Origin: Ruegeria sp. ANG-S4
Lineage (GTDB): Bacteria; Pseudomonadota; Alphaproteobacteria; Rhodobacterales; Rhodobacteraceae
Length of the DNA stretch: 64,000 nt
NCBI RefSeq assembly: GCF_000814005.1
Contig: NZ_JWLK01000002.1
Span: 124,001-188,000 of the forward strand
Direction: 5' to 3'
Position numbers and translations under genes: made by a program. The notes beneath the pieces were generated by a model. It did no database searches. It was not told the origin of the DNA and saw nothing but the letters and a program-made list of their open reading frames with translations. The first letter of the stretch is position 1. Each line of letters starts with the position of its first letter. This document shows positions 59,727 to 64,000 of the stretch, in pieces.

Positions 59727-61622
59727 TTGAAGATCAGCGAAAACCGCATCAAGGAAATGACCACGGCAGGCCTGAATCTGATTGGGCAGGCTTTGTCGAT
59801 CTATGACAATCAACTCAGGTTGGTTCAGTGCAATTTTCGGTTTCAGGAAATGTTTGACCTGCCGGACGATTTGGTTCGACCCGGAGCTCGTTTTCATGAC
59901 ACGATTCATTTCCTCGCAAGCCGCGGCGAATACGGAAAAGTGGAAGACGTCGACGAAATGGTTCGGCAACGCGTCGAGCAGGCACTGGCGTTCGAGCCGC
60001 ATTATATGGAACGGGTCCGCCCGAATGGACAGGTGATTTCGGTCGAAGGTGCTCCGCTGCCAAACGGGGGGTGGGTCGCGGTCTATACCGACATTACGCG
60101 CACCAAACAGGATGAGGATTTGCTGCGCGCCCGCTCGGAGGAATTGTCGGAACAACTGCTGGGTCGGGCCGAAGAGCTTTCGGCCACGAACCGAAAGCTT
60201 GCGGCAACGATCACGGCATTGGAAGAAGCCAAGCGTCAACTGACCGAGATCGAAGCCCGCACACGTTTGACCACCGAGATGATGCCCGCCCATATCGCAC
60301 ATCTGGACGCGGATGGGCGCTATGACTATTCAAACCGACGCCTGAGCTCGGTCATGCCGGGACGCCCATCCGATATCCTTGGTTTGCACATATCCGAAGC
60401 GTTGGGGAGTGTCGCATTTCAACGGGTCGAACCGCACCTGCAACGGGCCTACAAAGGCAAAATCTCGGTTTTCGAATTCACAGAAGATCGGGATGCCCGG
60501 CGGCTGCGTGTGTCCTTCACGCCGGACGAGCAGGGCGGTGTTTATGTCATGTCGGTCGACATAACCGAAGAAACGCAGGCACGGGTCGCGTTGCAACAGT
60601 CCCGCCGCAGGGCGATGGCCGCGCAAATGACCAGCGGAATGGCCCATGATTTCTCGAATCTATTGACGATCATATTGGGAATGCAATCCCGATTGGAAAA
60701 GATGGATCTACCCGACGGTGCGCATGAACTGGTTTCTGCAACTCAGGCGACCGCACAGCGCGGCGGGCAGCTGTTGAACCGAATTGCCGATATGACCGGC
60801 AACCGGACACCGCAGCCAAAAGCAACAGATATGCGTGGTTTGTTGGAGGATTTGCGTATTCTGGCATCCCCGTCTTTGCCGCGCGGCATGGGGCTTTCGG
60901 TGGTCAACAATCTGCCTGATCAAGCCGTCATGCTTGATCCCGGGATGGTGCAAGACGCCTTGCTGAATCTTGTTTTGAATGCCCGCGACGCCTGCGGCAG
61001 TTCGGGTCAGATCACTATCAGCGCGCATAAAATCGGTTCGATCTGGACCGAAATCACTGTGTCTGATACCGGCCCGGGATTTTCGTCCGAGGCATTGGAA
61101 AAGGCTTTGAATCCCTTTTTCACAACCAAAGGCAGCGGTGGATCGGGTTTGGGCCTGCCGATGGTTTATGACACTGTCAAACTTGCAGGCGGCGACCTGA
61201 GTCTGCGGAACACTCCGTCCGGGGCATCTGTCGTTCTGCGCCTTCCCTACCGACCGGCGCTTCTGGCACAAGAAGGCTTGGTTCTGTTGGTCGAGGACAG
61301 CGACGACCTTCGCAGCCAATTCCGCGAAATGCTGATTGATCTGGGCTTTTCCGTTATCGAAGCAACTTCGGCGGAAGAAGCGCTTGTGCTGGCCGCCGAA
61401 ATCGACGAGATCGTTCTTGTTTTGTCCGATATCAGACTGGAAGGTCCTGGCACGGGTCTGGATGTTCTGAATGCGATCCGACCGGGCTTGGCTTGCATTC
61501 TGATGACGTCTTTGCCGTACTCTGACCCATTGCACAGAAAAGCGCTGAACCTTGCACCCGTTTTGCGCAAGCCCTTCTCACAAGAGCAATTGTCTGCACT
61601 TATCCGTACCGAGGCCGCCTGA
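59727..61622 (+). CDS. Hybrid histidine kinase with PAS domains and receiver
   Basis: 631 residues. TTG 59727 is favoured: GGAGG ends right before ATG 59721 and six bases before TTG. Two PAS domains (about 10-125 and 185-285) linked by a coiled coil, then the kinase core with His307 in GMAHDFSNLL, N box LLNLVLNARDAC, G boxes GPGFSSEAL and GGSGLGLPM, and a C-terminal receiver (LVLLVEDSDDLR, LVLSDIRL). No membrane span, so a cytoplasmic sensor. TGATG links it to the regulator gene. Confidence 0.88.
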   Translation: MKISENRIKEMTTAGLNLIGQALSIYDNQLRLVQCNFRFQEMFDLPDDLVRPGARFHDTIHFLASRGEYGKVEDVDEMVRQRVEQALAFEPHYMERVRPNGQVISVEGAPLPNGGWVAVYTDITRTKQDEDLLRARSEELSEQLLGRAEELSATNRKLAATITALEEAKRQLTEIEARTRLTTEMMPAHIAHLDADGRYDYSNRRLSSVMPGRPSDILGLHISEALGSVAFQRVEPHLQRAYKGKISVFEFTEDRDARRLRVSFTPDEQGGVYVMSVDITEETQARVALQQSRRRAMAAQMTSGMAHDFSNLLTIILGMQSRLEKMDLPDGAHELVSATQATAQRGGQLLNRIADMTGNRTPQPKATDMRGLLEDLRILASPSLPRGMGLSVVNNLPDQAVMLDPGMVQDALLNLVLNARDACGSSGQITISAHKIGSIWTEITVSDTGPGFSSEALEKALNPFFTTKGSGGSGLGLPMVYDTVKLAGGDLSLRNTPSGASVVLRLPYRPALLAQEGLVLLVEDSDDLRSQFREMLIDLGFSVIEATSAEEALVLAAEIDEIVLVLSDIRLEGPGTGLDVLNAIRPGLACILMTSLPYSDPLHRKALNLAPVLRKPFSQEQLSALIRTEAA

Positions 61623-62323
61623 TGACACAACCTCTGGTCACAATCCTTGATGATGAGCCCGAGATTAGGCGCATTCTGACGGAAACGCTGGAAGAGGCAG
61701 GGTTTCGGACACACAGTTTTTCCCGCGCCCGTGAATTCGAAGCCGCACTGAACCGTGTGACCCCGGATGTGTGCCTGGTGGACCTTTCTTTGCCCGACAC
61801 CGACGGTTTGGCGCTTGTCCACCGCCTTGCGTTGGAGCAGGGGGCCGCTGTGATCATCATATCGGGTCGGGCGCAGGTGCAGGATCGGGTCACGGGTCTG
61901 GAACTGGGCGCTGATGACTATATCACCAAACCTTTCGACCCGGCCGAAGTCGTAGCGCGCATTCGCGCACGTCTCAGATCATCGCAACCCGCCACACCCA
62001 GCTCCGAGATCGCGCGTTTCAATGGTTGGACCGCCCATTTCGACCGATATGTTCTGGTGGATGCCAGTGGGGAAGAAACCCAGTTTAGCCATGCCGAAGG
62101 CGAGGTTTTGCGGCTGTTTTTGGAAAGCCCGAAACGCCTGATCAGCCGCGCGCGGATGCAGGAGATGTTGGGTGGCGGCGCTGGCGACAGTTTCGATCGC
62201 GCAATGGACGTTCGTATCTCGCGCCTGCGGACAAAACTCGCCGAAGACCCAAAGAACCCGCGCCTGATCAAGACAATCTACGGAGCCGGGTACATTTTTC
62301 TGGGCGATGTTGAGTGGGCCTGA
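61622..62323 (+). CDS. OmpR-family response regulator
   Basis: 233 residues. Receiver with DDEPEIRR and phospho-acceptor Asp54 (VDLSLPDTDG), then an OmpR winged helix (GEVLRLFLESPKRLISRARM, DVRISRLRTKLAEDP, IKTIYGAGYIFLG). It shares one base with the kinase stop, so is its likely partner. Its targets may include the convergent type I secretion genes, 3 bases on. Confidence 0.9.
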   Translation: MTQPLVTILDDEPEIRRILTETLEEAGFRTHSFSRAREFEAALNRVTPDVCLVDLSLPDTDGLALVHRLALEQGAAVIIISGRAQVQDRVTGLELGADDYITKPFDPAEVVARIRARLRSSQPATPSSEIARFNGWTAHFDRYVLVDASGEETQFSHAEGEVLRLFLESPKRLISRARMQEMLGGGAGDSFDRAMDVRISRLRTKLAEDPKNPRLIKTIYGAGYIFLGDVEWA

Positions 62324-62326
62324 ACG

Positions 62327-63637
62327 TCATTCGCGCAGCGCTTCGTTTTTGACTTTCAACACCGGCTGGATCACATACTCCAGCACCGACTTACGACCGG
62401 ACAGAATGTCGACTTCGGTGATCATGCCTGGCATTATCTCGACCGCCCGTTCGTTCGATCCCAATTTTGCTTCCACCGTCCGAATTTCTACAACAAAGAC
62501 CTCTTCCTCGCTACGCTCTGAACGCGCAACCGTGTCGGCGCCAATCCGCGTGATCTCTCCGCCAAGACTGCCATATCTCATGAAGTCGAAGGCCGTGATT
62601 TTGACCTTTAAAGGTTGACCCACGTGCAGGAAAGCAATGTCTTTTGGACGCACGTAAGCCTCAACAAGAAGCGTGTCGTCCAACGGAACGACTTCAATTA
62701 ACTCTTCGCCGCCGCGTGCCAATCCACCAATGGTGGTGCGGTGAATGCGGTTGATCACGCCCCGAACCGGCGAGCGAATTTGCGCACGGGCCGCGCGATT
62801 GCGCAAGGCGGGCAAAGATGGCCGCAATGCAGACAGTTCTGCGGTAACCGCGGCCAGATCGGTTAGCGCCGCGCTGCGAAACCGGCTGCGAGTAGCGCTG
62901 ATCCGATCATCAATCTCATCCAAACCGATCTGGAGTTTGCGAACGACCGCCTTGGCGCGGGTCTCGCGCCCGTGCCATTCAGCTTCGTTGCGCTTCAGCG
63001 CCAGCAAAGTCGTTGCGGGCTCCATCCTTTGATCAACCAGCGGCTTCATTATGGCATGTTCTTCTGCCAGCAGCGCAAGCGTTTCGATTGCTGTGACCTG
63101 GTCCACCAGGCTTTCCTCAAACTCGCGTTGCCGCTGTTCACGCTGCCGCTCTAGAATTGCGATCTCTGCGGAAAGCTCGGCTTGACGCCCTTTGAAAAGC
63201 GCAGTTTCGGAATGCACAACCTCGGCCGCCTCGGTCACCAATTCTTCGGCGAACTCCAAAGCAGAACCGGTAATTTCTGCCTCTAATCGTTGTCCGCGGG
63301 CCATAAGACCGAATGCGCGTTGCTGTTCTATGCTCAATTCGCTGGCGATCTGCGTCGTATCCAGCTCCATCAACAAATCGCCCGCCTCCACGATCTGCCC
63401 TTCGCTCACGTGAAGGGCTTGAACTACGCCCGGTTCCGTCGCTTCGATCACCTGGACGTTGATGGAGGGCACGACACGCCCGTCCACCCTGACCACGTCG
63501 TCCAGTTCCGTCCGCTCGGCCCATATCAGGGCCGTGATTATGCAAAGAAGAATGACGCCCAACAGCAAGGAGCCGCGCAATGGCGGTCGCCCGCGCATTT
63601 CGCGCGCGAGCGCGTCCAGATCAGGATGCCGCGACAT
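62327..63637 (-). CDS. Type I secretion periplasmic adaptor (HlyD family)
   Basis: 436 residues. One membrane span (LLLGVILLCIITALIWAE, about 22-40), then a lipoyl half (EATEPGVVQALHVSEGQIVEAGDLL), a long coiled coil with EQQRAFGLMARGQRLEAE, and the C-terminal VLEYVIQPVLKVKNEALRE, normal for HlyD/PrtE adaptors. It overlaps the ABC exporter by 17 bases. Confidence 0.9.
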   Translation of the reverse strand: MSRHPDLDALAREMRGRPPLRGSLLLGVILLCIITALIWAERTELDDVVRVDGRVVPSINVQVIEATEPGVVQALHVSEGQIVEAGDLLMELDTTQIASELSIEQQRAFGLMARGQRLEAEITGSALEFAEELVTEAAEVVHSETALFKGRQAELSAEIAILERQREQRQREFEESLVDQVTAIETLALLAEEHAIMKPLVDQRMEPATTLLALKRNEAEWHGRETRAKAVVRKLQIGLDEIDDRISATRSRFRSAALTDLAAVTAELSALRPSLPALRNRAARAQIRSPVRGVINRIHRTTIGGLARGGEELIEVVPLDDTLLVEAYVRPKDIAFLHVGQPLKVKITAFDFMRYGSLGGEITRIGADTVARSERSEEEVFVVEIRTVEAKLGSNERAVEIMPGMITEVDILSGRKSVLEYVIQPVLKVKNEALRE

Positions 63638-64000
63638 TGAGATGCCTCCTGCCGGTTGCCGCGTATTGGCTCAGTATTGACTTGGGGCCGTCAGCGGCAA
63701 TTTTGCCATCCTCGATCACGATAACGCGGTCGACCAGCTCCAGCATGCTGCTGCGGTGGGTAACAAGAACAAGCGTTGTTTTTTGTGTTGCGGCCTTAAG
63801 CTGTTGGATCACCTTGGCCTCGCTTTTTATATCCATTGCGCTTGTGGGTTCATCCATCAACAGGACGTTTGGACGCCCGATCAGCGCGCGTGCCAGGCAA
63901 ATGGCTTGTCTCTGCCCGCCTGACAAACCTTCGCCGCGTTCGGCCAGTTCCAGATCATAACCCGAGGGGTGCCGCGCAACGAACTCCTCCACCCCCGCAA
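63621..64000 (-). CDS. Type I secretion ABC exporter, C-terminal fragment
   Basis: The gene runs off the right edge; about 126 C-terminal codons are present. They hold the ABC signature LSGGQRQA, Walker B NVLLMDEPTSAMD and H-loop VTHRSSML. With the HlyD adaptor it forms a type I secretion exporter. The transmembrane region and any peptidase domain are outside the window, as is the substrate. Confidence 0.88.
   Translation of the reverse strand, partial: AGVEEFVARHPSGYDLELAERGEGLSGGQRQAICLARALIGRPNVLLMDEPTSAMDIKSEAKVIQQLKAATQKTTLVLVTHRSSMLELVDRVIVIEDGKIAADGPKSILSQYAATGRRHLNVAAS

Overview
The window reads as chromosomal DNA of a marine alphaproteobacterium, most likely Rhodobacterales (Roseobacter group). 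This is inferred from the high-GC codon use, the STAS-MlaE fusion, the cyoABCD order, the UgpC-type sugar transporter with an IclR regulator, the hydroxyproline genes and the DUF2793 protein. I count 54 protein genes, two of them cut by the window edges. I saw no rRNA, tRNA, CRISPR array, insertion sequence or prophage.

Region A (about 0.3-13.1 kb) is an accessory envelope locus. A two-partner secretion pair (TpsB transporter, TpsA exoprotein with a haemagglutinin-type secretion domain and GLUG-like repeats) is coupled to an exported caspase-like protease carrying Sel1 repeats and a peptidoglycan-binding tail. Next come a YceI-OmpA fusion, a second exported caspase-like protein ending in a CxxCH cysteine-rich tail, and a minus-strand set of a third caspase-like protein with two lipoproteins. 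All three caspase-like proteins keep the His/Cys dyad and share a short helical repeat after the protease domain. This is the best candidate for an undescribed system. The export signals suggest cell-surface or periplasmic work rather than a cytoplasmic abortive-infection system.

Region B (13.4-31.7 kb) begins with a serine hydrolase and continues with a galactoside regulon: ABC importer, GH4 alpha-galactosidase, GH42 beta-galactosidase and all steps of the oxidative (De Ley-Doudoroff) galactose route (SDR dehydrogenase, SMP-30 lactonase, IlvD/Edd dehydratase, DgoK, DgoA). Glucokinase, fructokinase and D-lyxose/mannose isomerase genes would take care of the non-galactose sugars. A divergent IclR regulator and the transporter ATPase sit beyond an intergenic region with two tandem operator-like palindromes. 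The glucokinase is fused to a GH1-like domain that has lost its catalytic motifs, and the SDR has Asn where the catalytic Lys is expected.

Region C (31.8-35.4 kb) is a hydroxyproline catabolic operon: DHDPS-family deaminase, two proline-racemase-family enzymes with different active-site pairs (Cys/Cys and Ser/Cys), and a GntR/FCD regulator. Region D (35.6-42.5 kb) has an ECF sigma/anti-sigma pair, a DUF1612-like protein, a DUF2793 protein, and ManC and GalU for sugar-nucleotide supply, then a gene-poor stretch of about 0.84 kb containing several inverted repeats.

Region E (42.6-64 kb) is mostly housekeeping and envelope genes: lytic transglycosylase, cytochrome bo-type quinol oxidase (cyoABCD), an EmrAB-like efflux pair, tandem CrcB/FluC fluoride channels, an FMN glutamate synthase-like protein, a sigma factor with a VWA/YfbK-like protein, an Mla-type lipid transporter (permease, ATPase, MCE protein, lipoprotein), a hybrid histidine kinase with an OmpR-type regulator, and the start of a type I secretion system that runs off the right edge.
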